Source: Fimbriimonadales bacterium
GTDB taxonomy: Bacteria > Armatimonadota > Fimbriimonadia > Fimbriimonadales > GBS-DC
Length of the DNA: 8,976 bases
Direction of reading: 5' to 3'
NCBI GenBank assembly: GCA_026416065.1
Contig: JAOAFW010000397.1
Span: 1-8,976, forward strand
Positions 1 through 5,764 of the stretch are shown one piece after another. The translations under genes and the position numbers were made by a program. Within the stretch, counting starts at the first letter, position 1, and each line of letters starts with the position of its first letter. Under the pieces are notes generated by a model, which worked only from the letters and a program-made list of their open reading frames with translations, did no database searches and was not told where the DNA came from.

Positions 1-480
1 GTCTACCGCTGCGACAACACGCTTGCCAATACCGTGCAGTGGCTTAACATCAGTGGCTCCGGAATTACGGGCGTTCCCGATGTGCATGCGAACTCCATTG
101 CGCTGGATCCTGCCGCGCCCGATCTGATTCTCTATGTGGGCAACGATGTGGGCTTCTTCTACACCTTAGACGGCGGCGCCACATGGCGCAACGGCACGCA
201 ACCGTTGGGGCTCCCGAATGTGCAGGTGAACACGGTGCGTGTTGTGCCCGCCACAGGCTACCTGATGGCGGCAACCTACGGGCGTGGAGTCTGGCGGCTT
301 CGTTTGCCTCTTACCCCCACAGGTGACGCCAATGGCGATGGCTGCGTGGACGATAGCGACCTCCTAATCGTGCTGTTTAACTTCGGCTCCAGTAACGCGC
401 GAGCCGACCTGAATCGCGACGGCGTGGTGGATGACAGCGACCTGCTACTGGTGTTGTTCAACTTCGGCGCGGGATGCTAA
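1..480 (+). CDS. C-terminal part of a BNR/sialidase-like propeller protein with dockerin-like ending (5' end outside window)
   Basis: The reading frame is open from base 1 with no convincing start, so this is the last 159 codons of a longer gene. Codons 44-101 hold a beta-propeller blade pattern: a GNDVGFFYTLDGGATW stretch containing the Asp-box motif (DGGATW), then a closing ATYGRGVWRL strand typical of sortilin/GH74/sialidase-like propellers. Codons 108-156 hold two calcium-loop repeats (DANGDGCVDDSD and DLNRDGVVDDSD), each followed by a hydrophobic LL-VLFNFG helix, as in dockerin-like C-termini. A Cys lies in the first loop and another is the last residue, so a disulfide is possible. Such proteins are normally secreted or surface-bound; no signal peptide can be checked because the N-terminus is missing. 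The substrate is unknown. The propeller and calcium-loop assignments are fairly secure; enzymatic activity is not shown. Confidence 0.8.
   Translation, partial: VYRCDNTLANTVQWLNISGSGITGVPDVHANSIALDPAAPDLILYVGNDVGFFYTLDGGATWRNGTQPLGLPNVQVNTVRVVPATGYLMAATYGRGVWRLRLPLTPTGDANGDGCVDDSDLLIVLFNFGSSNARADLNRDGVVDDSDLLLVLFNFGAGC
322..471 (+). repeat. Tandem pair of dockerin-like EF-hand repeats (coding)
   Basis: Two 23-codon units (322-390 and 403-471) encode nearly the same pattern: D-x-N-x-D-G-x-V-D-D-S-D-L-L followed by VLFNFG. Asp/Asn at loop positions 1, 3, 5, 9 and 12 fit a calcium-binding EF-hand loop. A 12-base linker separates the units. The DNA copies differ at many third positions, so the duplication is old and maintained at protein level. 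Confidence 0.75.
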
Positions 481-503
481 AGCCGCGGCGCCCGCATCAC
501 TCA

Positions 504-557
504 GGAGCGGGGATCCTGCAAAATCTCTATCTTTGTCGCACGGGGACACCCCGCTCC
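504..557. terminator. Inverted repeat between convergent genes, possible bidirectional terminator
   Basis: GGAGCGGGG at 504-512 is perfectly complementary to CCCCGCTCC at 549-557, with a 36-base loop. Smaller competing hairpins lie inside it: CAGGA/TCCTG at 502-518 and CGGGG-ACA-CCCCG at 541-553. The structure spans the 46-bp gap between the two convergent stop codons and the last codons of hisF. There is no long T run on either strand, so intrinsic termination is only plausible. Confidence 0.3.
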
Positions 558-1294
558 GATAAGTAGCGTTTCAGGTCGCCAATGGTGTAGGTGCCGTCAT
601 GCACGATAGATGCAACCAGAGCGGCGGCGGCATGACCCTCCGTGAGCGCGTCGTAAAGATGCTCTGGCTTGCCTGCACCTCCAGAAGCGATGACCGGCAC
701 GGACACAGCATCCGCCACCTGGCGCGTGAGTTGCAACTCGTATCCCATTTGCGAGCCATCGCGATCCATACTGGTCAACAGAATCTCGCCTGCGCCCAGC
801 GCGACCACGCGCCGTGCCCAATCCACGGCGTCCAGCCCTGCTGGGGTACGCCCGCCCCGCGTGTAGACCTCGTAAAATGTGCCGTTCCAGCGGGCATCGA
901 TAGCGATGACCACACACTGACTACCGAACTGCTCCGCCGCGTGTGTAATCAGTTCAGGGTGTTCCACTGCGACGGTATTCAAGCTTACTTTGTCTGCGCC
1001 CGCGTGTAAAATGGCGCGGATATCCTCAATCGTGCGGATACCCCCGCCTACCGTGAAGGGGATAAACACCCGTTCCGCTACCTGTGCGGCGAGTTCGAAT
1101 ACGGGCGCGCGTCGCTCATGGCTGGCGGTGATGTCCAGAAACACCAGTTCATCTGCGCCCTCACGATCGTACAGACTGGCAAGTTCCACAGGGTCGCCCG
1201 CGTCGCGCAGCCCTACAAACTGCACGCCTTTGACCACGCGCCCGTTTTTGACATCTAAACAGGGGATGATGCGTCGCGTTTCGGCGGATGCCAT
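527..1294 (-). CDS. hisF: Imidazole glycerol phosphate synthase cyclase subunit HisF
   Basis: HisF is the cyclase half of the HisF-HisH enzyme. It uses ammonia from HisH to convert PRFAR to imidazole glycerol phosphate and AICAR in histidine synthesis, in the cytoplasm. The 255-residue (beta/alpha)8 protein has the usual family length. Visible hallmarks are RIIPCLDVKNGRVVKG with catalytic Asp14, a second catalytic Asp133 in the VVIAIDARWNG strand, the phosphate-binding TVGGGI loop at 81-86, the LTSMDRDG strand at 173-180 and the second phosphate site SGGAGK at 204-209. The frame is open further upstream, but the ATG at 1294 matches the family N-terminus and has a GAGGAG Shine-Dalgarno site 7 bases away. 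It follows the stop of the large upstream gene by 1 bp and is last in the cluster. HisH and other his genes are not in the window. Confidence 0.97.
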   Translation of the reverse strand: MASAETRRIIPCLDVKNGRVVKGVQFVGLRDAGDPVELASLYDREGADELVFLDITASHERRAPVFELAAQVAERVFIPFTVGGGIRTIEDIRAILHAGADKVSLNTVAVEHPELITHAAEQFGSQCVVIAIDARWNGTFYEVYTRGGRTPAGLDAVDWARRVVALGAGEILLTSMDRDGSQMGYELQLTRQVADAVSVPVIASGGAGKPEHLYDALTEGHAAAALVASIVHDGTYTIGDLKRYLSERGVPVRQR

Positions 1295-1307
1295 CTCAGG
1301 GCTCCTC
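1292..1307 (-). promoter_or_regulatory. Shine-Dalgarno and stop/start coupling site of hisF
   Basis: On the minus strand GAGGAG (1302-1307) lies 7 bases before the hisF ATG, inside the end of the upstream gene. The upstream stop and the hisF start read TGA-G-ATG, a 1-base gap. This layout favours translational coupling and fixes the hisF start at 1294 rather than at the longer open frame. Confidence 0.7.
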
Positions 1308-4300
1308 GCTGGTGCGGCGCCACTGCACGGCGATAATCGGCGTCTCGGCAGCGGGTGCAGCACGCGCAACGCTTTCCTGTTTTGCCACACGAGTTGCCCT
1401 CCCCCGCCGGTTGTTGCGTCCCCGCCGCCGATTGCGCCGACTGGACGAAGGCGAATCCGCAGACGCCTGCGCCTCTGCGGGCTCCTCCAGAAGCACTTCA
1501 GCGGGGAGGAGTTCCGCGCTCACGGGTTCGAAGGGCGACTCCTCCAGCGCAATCGGCTCCAGCACAGGCTCTTCCCAGTCAGGTTCAGGCACAAGTTCGG
1601 GCGTGTCCACTGGCTCTGGCTCGCTCAGGGTTTCAATCAGCTGGAAGTAAGGCTCGAGCGTAATCGGCTCCCCCTGAAGCAACTTGAGCAACTGTTCATG
1701 GGGCGCAGCGAGCATCAGGCGGCTCTCGCCCTCCTGAAGGTAGAGCGTATGTTCCATGACGCTCTCAGCGACAATCTCGCGTTCTGCGGCGTCGTAGACA
1801 CTAAGCGGCATGGGCAACTGCAGTGTGCGCTCGCCGCCTCTGCGCGCATGTACGTGCACCCACGGGTAGCGCGCCTGCACGAGGTCGTTGGTATCCAGCC
1901 AGATATGTCCTCCTGCCCAGCGCACGAGGGAGCGCACGAGTTCAGGAGTCAGGCGTCGCTCGCCCAGAAAGACGGCTTTCCAGGTTTTGTGGTCGCAGAC
2001 CGCAAGCGCAGGGAGCCCCGTGTCGATATATTCACCAACTACATCGCACCCTTCGGCTATGGCGTAAAACGACGGCTCCCACGGCTCAGGTACGCCAAGT
2101 TTATCCACACCCAGAAACCGCGCCAGCGGATGAGCTTTGTTCACGATTTGGGTGCCCTGCAAGCTTGCCCAAGGCTGCCGGGCGATGGCGACGCCGAGTG
2201 TCTCGCGGGCGTTCGCGAGCGCATCGCGATGCCCATGGAACAGCGTACTGGCGTAGAGCCATATCAGGATGCGCCCATCGCGTTGCAGGCGTTTGCGAAT
2301 GGCTTCGTGTGCCGCGCGCGACATGCGCCATGCGTTCAAAAACACCACGATACGACTGTTGGGAAACTCGCGGCGCGCGATGTCTTCCAGCAGATAGAAA
2401 CCGACCGACGCACCGCTGCGGAGAATCGCTTCCCGCGCCTGCACCACCATCTGCTCAATTAACGGCGACCCCGTACGTACATAGCGTGTGCTTTCGGGGT
2501 CAATAATCACCGCCACTTCAGGCGGCGTTTGTGGCGTGCGCTCACGCAGGTTCCAGAGCGCCTGTCCTGAGCGTGCCGCATCCCAAGCATCCGGATGCGC
2601 GAGCCAGCCCTCACCCCATAAGTCCATCCACATCTCGCCATGTGCCAGTGCCAGCGATTGCGCGAGTGAGCGCTGATGCACCTGCTGCACCGCCTGCGCT
2701 GTGTGCAGCGGAGGGTTGTAATCGTCGTCGGGGGTCGCCTCGGCTTGCACAGAGGTCAGGTGATGCCCGGTAGAGGGGTCGGTCAGGCGGGTCGCCTTGC
2801 CAAACGGCGTGCGGTAATCCTCCTCCGAGAGAAATAGTTTCTCATGGAGATTAAGCGAATCGACAGGCGTGGGCAACGCGCCCAGCTCGCCCGGCAGACG
2901 ATTCGAATAACTCAGCGGCGCGGAGAGGAAATCGATATGCTCCGAGCGCAATAATTGCGTCAGCGCGAAGTGCCCCGCGTAAGGGTGTTTCCACTCCAGC
3001 ACGTACCCATAAGGCACGCCGACCAGCGCACGCCCTTGGCTCGCCTCTTTGGCGGCTTGCGCCAGCCCCAGAATCCTTCGAGCCGTGACATCGGATAGGA
3101 ACCGATGGTAGTCAATCCACCGCCCCTCGCGACGGGGGTGGTAAAAATGATTCACGCGCCCGTGGGGTAAGGTCGGCTGGAAGGACGGCAAGGTCGCTGT
3201 GCTGAAGCTCACCTCACCGTTGAACCAGCAGGCACGTAGCACCACGCTATCGCCCTTGTACTGACGGCGCAGCCACTCTCGGAACGCCTGCAACGCTGCC
3301 TCGCTGGCGTCATACCCCCCCGACTCGGAGAGGAACCACTCACCATAATCCAGGTGGTAGCCCAGCGTCGCGCCGCCTTCGTCTTCCTGCTCCACCAAGT
3401 TCACCAGCGCGATCAGTTGATCTTTGGCAACTTGCCACCAGCGGTCGGCGCAGATTGAGGGACCGCCCACTGAGCCGTCCGCGAAACGAACTACGGCGTC
3501 AGGGTACTCCACCTGCCATCTGCCGACAGGGGCGAAGGCAATACGCCACAGGATGTGCGCTTCCGGGTCGGTTTCGCGCGCCATAGCGGTCCAGTAGCGA
3601 ATCTGGTCAAACGCTTCGATGGCGCCCGTTTCGCGCACGGGGAGCGTGATCAGGAGCGAGTAAAGGTGGACGCCCGATTCCGATGCAAGCTGCATTTGCT
3701 GTTGCACGCGCACAGCGGCTTCGGGCGTGTGTGGATTGCCGAAGAACAAGTGCGGGCGGAAGGCGCGCTCCCCAAACAGAATGATCGGGACACCGCCCTG
3801 AAACTGCACCCGCACCATGGGGTGTCGAATCGGTGGCGGGGGTGGGATTTCGGGTTCTGGCTCTGCGACGACCGCAATGCCGTCCCCTGCCTCGCCGACG
3901 GCGAGGGCAACCCCTGCTTTCCTGCGCCGGCGAGTGCGTCGCTTGGGAGTGGAGGCCTCAGGCGCGGGTGTTTCCACAGGTGGCCCGGCAGCCATTGTCG
4001 CCGATTCCGGTTCGGCTTTCTTACGTCGGCGTGGGCGTCGCGACGGTGTAACAGGGGCTTGCTCGGGTACCGCCTCGGGTGGTGGAGCCGCCTCTGGAAC
4101 AGTTGGCGTCTCGCCCGTTGCGACAACCTCAGGTTCCGCTTTCTTACGACGGCGCGCGCGTTTCGATGGGGCTGGCAGCGGCTCTTCACTCGGCGCAGGC
4201 ATCTCGCTCACTGCGCTGATTTCCGCTTCGCGTTCCTGGAGTGTCGACGCCGCGCTGACAGATTCCGACACGGTCTGTTTGCGACGGCGTGCGCGTCTTG

Positions 4301-4586
4301 AGAGAGCCGGTTGATCGGACGGCGACGATTCCACGGGTGGGGGAGACGCTATCGGCGCGGCAGATTCTTCTGAGCGACGCGTGCGCCGTGTACGTTTCGG
4401 GCTGGTTTCGGCTATGGGCGCAGCTACCTGCTCCTGAACGGTTTCAGCAGCAGGCGCGCTTGTTTTGCGTCGCCTTCGGCGCGCACTTGGGAAGGGCGTT
4501 TCCTCAGCGGGCGTCGCCTCCTGCGCCAGCGCCGACTCGATGGGCGCGGTCTCTGTTTCGGAAATCGTCTTCTTTCGCCTTGGCAT
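1296..4586 (-). CDS. GH42-like glycoside hydrolase-type protein with arginine-rich N- and C-terminal tails
   Basis: This 1096-residue protein resembles GH42/beta-galactosidase-type enzymes. Residues 1-250 are Pro/Ala/Glu-rich disorder carrying seven basic blocks. Residues about 255-680 look like a TIM-barrel catalytic domain: a LGYHLDYGEWF strand (408-418) offers Glu416 as candidate acid/base, the FREWLRRQY...LRACW segment (435-454) is GH42-like, and KLFLSEEDYRT (583-592) offers Glu588 as candidate nucleophile. Residues about 688-800 resemble the flavodoxin-like GH42 trimerisation domain (VVFLNAWRMS, then DGRILIWLYAS), and about 838-980 look like small beta domains. Residues 988-1040 are acidic; 1050-1063 are Arg/Gly/Asn-rich. 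The N-terminus (MPRRKKTIS) is not a signal peptide, so a cytoplasmic location is inferred. It overlaps the HAD gene by 83 bp and abuts hisF. The GH42-like fold is inferred by pattern; the substrate and the role of the tails are unknown. Confidence 0.72.
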   Translation of the reverse strand: MPRRKKTISETETAPIESALAQEATPAEETPFPSARRRRRKTSAPAAETVQEQVAAPIAETSPKRTRRTRRSEESAAPIASPPPVESSPSDQPALSRRARRRKQTVSESVSAASTLQEREAEISAVSEMPAPSEEPLPAPSKRARRRKKAEPEVVATGETPTVPEAAPPPEAVPEQAPVTPSRRPRRRKKAEPESATMAAGPPVETPAPEASTPKRRTRRRRKAGVALAVGEAGDGIAVVAEPEPEIPPPPPIRHPMVRVQFQGGVPIILFGERAFRPHLFFGNPHTPEAAVRVQQQMQLASESGVHLYSLLITLPVRETGAIEAFDQIRYWTAMARETDPEAHILWRIAFAPVGRWQVEYPDAVVRFADGSVGGPSICADRWWQVAKDQLIALVNLVEQEDEGGATLGYHLDYGEWFLSESGGYDASEAALQAFREWLRRQYKGDSVVLRACWFNGEVSFSTATLPSFQPTLPHGRVNHFYHPRREGRWIDYHRFLSDVTARRILGLAQAAKEASQGRALVGVPYGYVLEWKHPYAGHFALTQLLRSEHIDFLSAPLSYSNRLPGELGALPTPVDSLNLHEKLFLSEEDYRTPFGKATRLTDPSTGHHLTSVQAEATPDDDYNPPLHTAQAVQQVHQRSLAQSLALAHGEMWMDLWGEGWLAHPDAWDAARSGQALWNLRERTPQTPPEVAVIIDPESTRYVRTGSPLIEQMVVQAREAILRSGASVGFYLLEDIARREFPNSRIVVFLNAWRMSRAAHEAIRKRLQRDGRILIWLYASTLFHGHRDALANARETLGVAIARQPWASLQGTQIVNKAHPLARFLGVDKLGVPEPWEPSFYAIAEGCDVVGEYIDTGLPALAVCDHKTWKAVFLGERRLTPELVRSLVRWAGGHIWLDTNDLVQARYPWVHVHARRGGERTLQLPMPLSVYDAAEREIVAESVMEHTLYLQEGESRLMLAAPHEQLLKLLQGEPITLEPYFQLIETLSEPEPVDTPELVPEPDWEEPVLEPIALEESPFEPVSAELLPAEVLLEEPAEAQASADSPSSSRRNRRRGRNNRRGRATRVAKQESVARAAPAAETPIIAVQWRRTSEEP
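1398..1439 (-). other. C-terminal Arg/Gly/Asn-rich segment of the GH42-like protein
   Basis: Residues 1050-1063 read RRNRRRGRNNRRGR. They follow an acidic, Pro/Glu-rich stretch (about 988-1040) and are followed by about 30 mixed residues to the stop. Similar RG/RN-rich tails occur in RNA-handling proteins such as RNase E-type enzymes and helicases. The resemblance is compositional only, so nucleic-acid binding is a hypothesis. Confidence 0.6.
3918..4580 (-). repeat. Seven basic [KR]R-x-RRR-K blocks in the N-terminal arm (coding, low complexity)
   Basis: Basic blocks occur at residues 3-6, 36-41, 64-71, 97-103, 142-149, 183-190 and 215-223 of the GH42-like protein, 28-45 residues apart, separated by Pro/Ala/Glu/Ser linkers. 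Blocks 5 and 6 share the nine residues RRRKKAEPE exactly and are offset by 41 residues, which points to internal duplication. Offsets of 33 (blocks 3 to 4 and 6 to 7) and 45 (4 to 5) show the spacing is irregular. Confidence 0.75.
4504..4586 (-). other. 83-bp out-of-frame overlap of the HAD and GH42-like genes
   Basis: The start codon at 4586 lies 83 bp upstream of the HAD stop at 4504, so the same DNA encodes the HAD tail (residues 227-253) and the first 27 residues of the GH42-like protein in a different frame. The second frame already shows the style of its own arm (PRRKK, then Thr/Glu/Ala/Pro linker), which supports its being translated. The Shine-Dalgarno before 4586 is weak (AGAAGA-like), so coupling to HAD translation or a downstream start are both possible. 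Confidence 0.55.
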
Positions 4587-5265
4587 GGTCTTCTATCACA
4601 GGCAGCTGCTCAATCCAGCTCAGCAGGTCGGCAGGCGTCTCGAAGTAGTAATCGGGCTGAGCAGCACGCAGATCTTCGGGCAAGTGTGCGCCCCAAGCCA
4701 CTGCCCCCACCTGTACACCTGCCGCACGTCCGCAACTCAGGTCGAACACCGTATCACCCACGTAAATCGCTTGCGCGGGCGCGACTTGTAATCGCTCCAA
4801 CGCTTTCAATACGGGGTCAGGCGCGGGTTTGTGGCGCTCGGTATCGTCAGATGTCACGACGGCGTCTACATAAGCGTCCAGTTGCAACTTCGGCTGGCTC
4901 ACGCGCATCTCCTCGCGATTCTTGGAGGTGACAAGCGCGATAGTATAGCCTTTTCGGTAGGCTGCTTGTACCGCCTGAATTGCTTCAGGGATAGCACGCT
5001 CCTGGTCGCGATTCGCTTTGTAATATGCCACCTCATCGGCTTCCATCAGCTCATGCGGCGCATTGCCCGCGACTCGGTCATCCAGATAGCGCATCTGCAC
5101 CTTGAGGGGCAGCCCAATCAGGCGACGAATCTCATCGCGTGGTAGCGCAATCCCTAAGTGCTTCCGGTAAGTGTAATCCAACGCTTTGACAATTAAATCG
5201 ACCGTATCGATGAGCGTGCCATCGACATCAAATAAAATGGCTCGCAGCGACGAGGGCTTTTCCAT
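4504..5265 (-). CDS. HAD-superfamily phosphatase (phosphoglycolate phosphatase/PpaX-like)
   Basis: This 253-residue HAD hydrolase, subfamily IA, presumably dephosphorylates a small metabolite via a phospho-aspartate intermediate with Mg2+. All four motifs are visible: motif I FDVDGTL with Asp13 (nucleophile) and Asp15, motif II LVTSKN (Thr113/Ser114), motif III HKPAPDP with Lys146, and motif IV VGDTVFD with Asp171 and Asp175. A helical C1 cap lies between about residues 20 and 90. The substrate cannot be read from sequence; phosphoglycolate, pyrophosphate (PpaX) or a biosynthetic phosphate ester are options. The ATG at 5265 sits 15 bp after the panD stop with a modest GAGAG Shine-Dalgarno site. 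The family fold ends near LLSWIEQLP (214-222). The remaining charged, Gly-rich tail of about 31 residues largely overlaps the start of the next gene and may be non-functional read-through. Confidence 0.9.
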   Translation of the reverse strand: MEKPSSLRAILFDVDGTLIDTVDLIVKALDYTYRKHLGIALPRDEIRRLIGLPLKVQMRYLDDRVAGNAPHELMEADEVAYYKANRDQERAIPEAIQAVQAAYRKGYTIALVTSKNREEMRVSQPKLQLDAYVDAVVTSDDTERHKPAPDPVLKALERLQVAPAQAIYVGDTVFDLSCGRAAGVQVGAVAWGAHLPEDLRAAQPDYYFETPADLLSWIEQLPVIEDHAKAKEDDFRNRDRAHRVGAGAGGDAR

Positions 5266-5280
5266 CGCTCTCAGTATACC

Positions 5281-5664
5281 TCACGAAAGCTCCACTGGAA
5301 CTGCCTGCGCTTTGAAAGGCAAATATTGCACAATCTGGTTCTTCTCGTTGACCAGCACCATCTTCGGCTCGACCCACTCGTCGGTTATCACGAAGCTGGC
5401 AATAATCACGCGATGCCCTTTCTGCGCTTTGTGCGCTGCGGAGCCGTAGATGGCAATCTCGCCGGAACCGGGCGGCGCAGGAATCGCATAGGTCTGAAAT
5501 CGCTCGCCATTGTCCATCACCCAGACATGTACCAGCTCGCCCGGCTCGAGCCCTATCGCCTCCATCAACTCTTCATCGATGGCGATACTGCCGATGTAAT
5601 CCAGCCGGGAGTCGGTGACCCGCGCCATATGAATCTTGCCCTTTAGCCGTTCGACCAATCGCAT
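5281..5664 (-). CDS. panD: Aspartate 1-decarboxylase PanD (pyruvoyl enzyme)
   Basis: PanD decarboxylates L-aspartate to beta-alanine for pantothenate and CoA synthesis. It is made as a proenzyme that cleaves itself between Gly and Ser to form the pyruvoyl cofactor, and acts as a cytoplasmic tetramer. The 127-residue product aligns without gaps to the N-terminal half of E. coli PanD, shifted by one residue: Lys10 in LKGKIH, cleavage at Gly25-Ser26 in YIGSIAID, and Arg55, Thr58 and Tyr59 in GERFQTYAI. Odd point: the conserved Asn of the NGAAAH motif (E. coli Asn72) is Tyr73 here (IYGSAAH). The open frame extends to 5751, but ATG 5664 matches the family start and has a GGAGG site. It is first in the minus-strand cluster, divergent from serA. 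Confidence 0.96.
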   Translation of the reverse strand: MRLVERLKGKIHMARVTDSRLDYIGSIAIDEELMEAIGLEPGELVHVWVMDNGERFQTYAIPAPPGSGEIAIYGSAAHKAQKGHRVIIASFVITDEWVEPKMVLVNEKNQIVQYLPFKAQAVPVELS

Positions 5665-5673
5665 AAACGCATT

Positions 5674-5678
5674 CCTCC
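5674..5678 (-). promoter_or_regulatory. Shine-Dalgarno of panD
   Basis: GGAGG on the minus strand lies 9 bases before the ATG at 5664. It decides for this start over the upstream in-frame codons, which would add 29 residues unlike any PanD N-terminus. Confidence 0.8.
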
Positions 5679-5683
5679 AAGAG

Positions 5684-5712
5684 TAGGCACTTCGATAGCC
5701 ACACAATATAAT
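5684..5712 (+). promoter_or_regulatory. Sigma-70-type promoter of serA
   Basis: TAGGCA at 5684-5689 (4 of 6 to the -35 consensus) and a perfect TATAAT at 5707-5712 are separated by 17 bases, the ideal spacing. Initiation would fall near 5719, leaving a leader of about 45 bases before serA. The AT-rich core is nearly symmetric (TATTATATT on the minus strand) and could also serve panD, but no good minus-strand -35 box is visible. Confidence 0.55.
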
Positions 5713-5753
5713 ACCCCAACAGGAGTCAGCGTCGTCATGGTGAATTTCCATAT

Positions 5754-5758
5754 GGAGG
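5754..5758 (+). promoter_or_regulatory. Shine-Dalgarno of serA
   Basis: GGAGG lies 6 bases before the serA ATG. It partly overlaps a perfect 10-base palindrome TCCATATGGA at 5747-5756, too short to be a confident regulatory hairpin. Confidence 0.8.
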
Positions 5759-5764
5759 TCATCG

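Noticed and set aside
1295..1390. Longer hisF start upstream of 1294
   Set aside because: The extra 32 residues are Arg/Pro-rich, overlap the upstream gene's end and do not resemble HisF; the ATG at 1294 has GAGGAG at good spacing.
990..2462. 490-residue open frame on the plus strand
   Set aside because: It lies antisense to hisF and the GH42-like gene, both supported by clear family motifs. Its translation is rich in Arg, Cys and His with no recognisable domain and it has no good ribosome site, so it is a GC-rich shadow frame.
3555..4301. 248-residue plus-strand frame and a 179-residue minus-strand frame (3650-4189) over the repeat arm
   Set aside because: Both mirror the low-complexity basic repeats of the GH42-like gene in other frames and show no independent domain.
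3918..4580. Repeat array as a CRISPR or mobile-element signature
   Set aside because: The units are coding, in frame, irregularly spaced (28-45 codons) and diverged at DNA level, with no spacers, inverted ends or target duplication.
5665..5751. Longer panD start at 5751
   Set aside because: It would add 29 residues unlike PanD and cover the serA promoter; ATG 5664 has GGAGG and the family N-terminus.
5747..5756. Palindrome TCCATATGGA over the serA ribosome site as an operator
   Set aside because: A single 10-base palindrome with no second copy is expected by chance and cannot be tied to a regulator.
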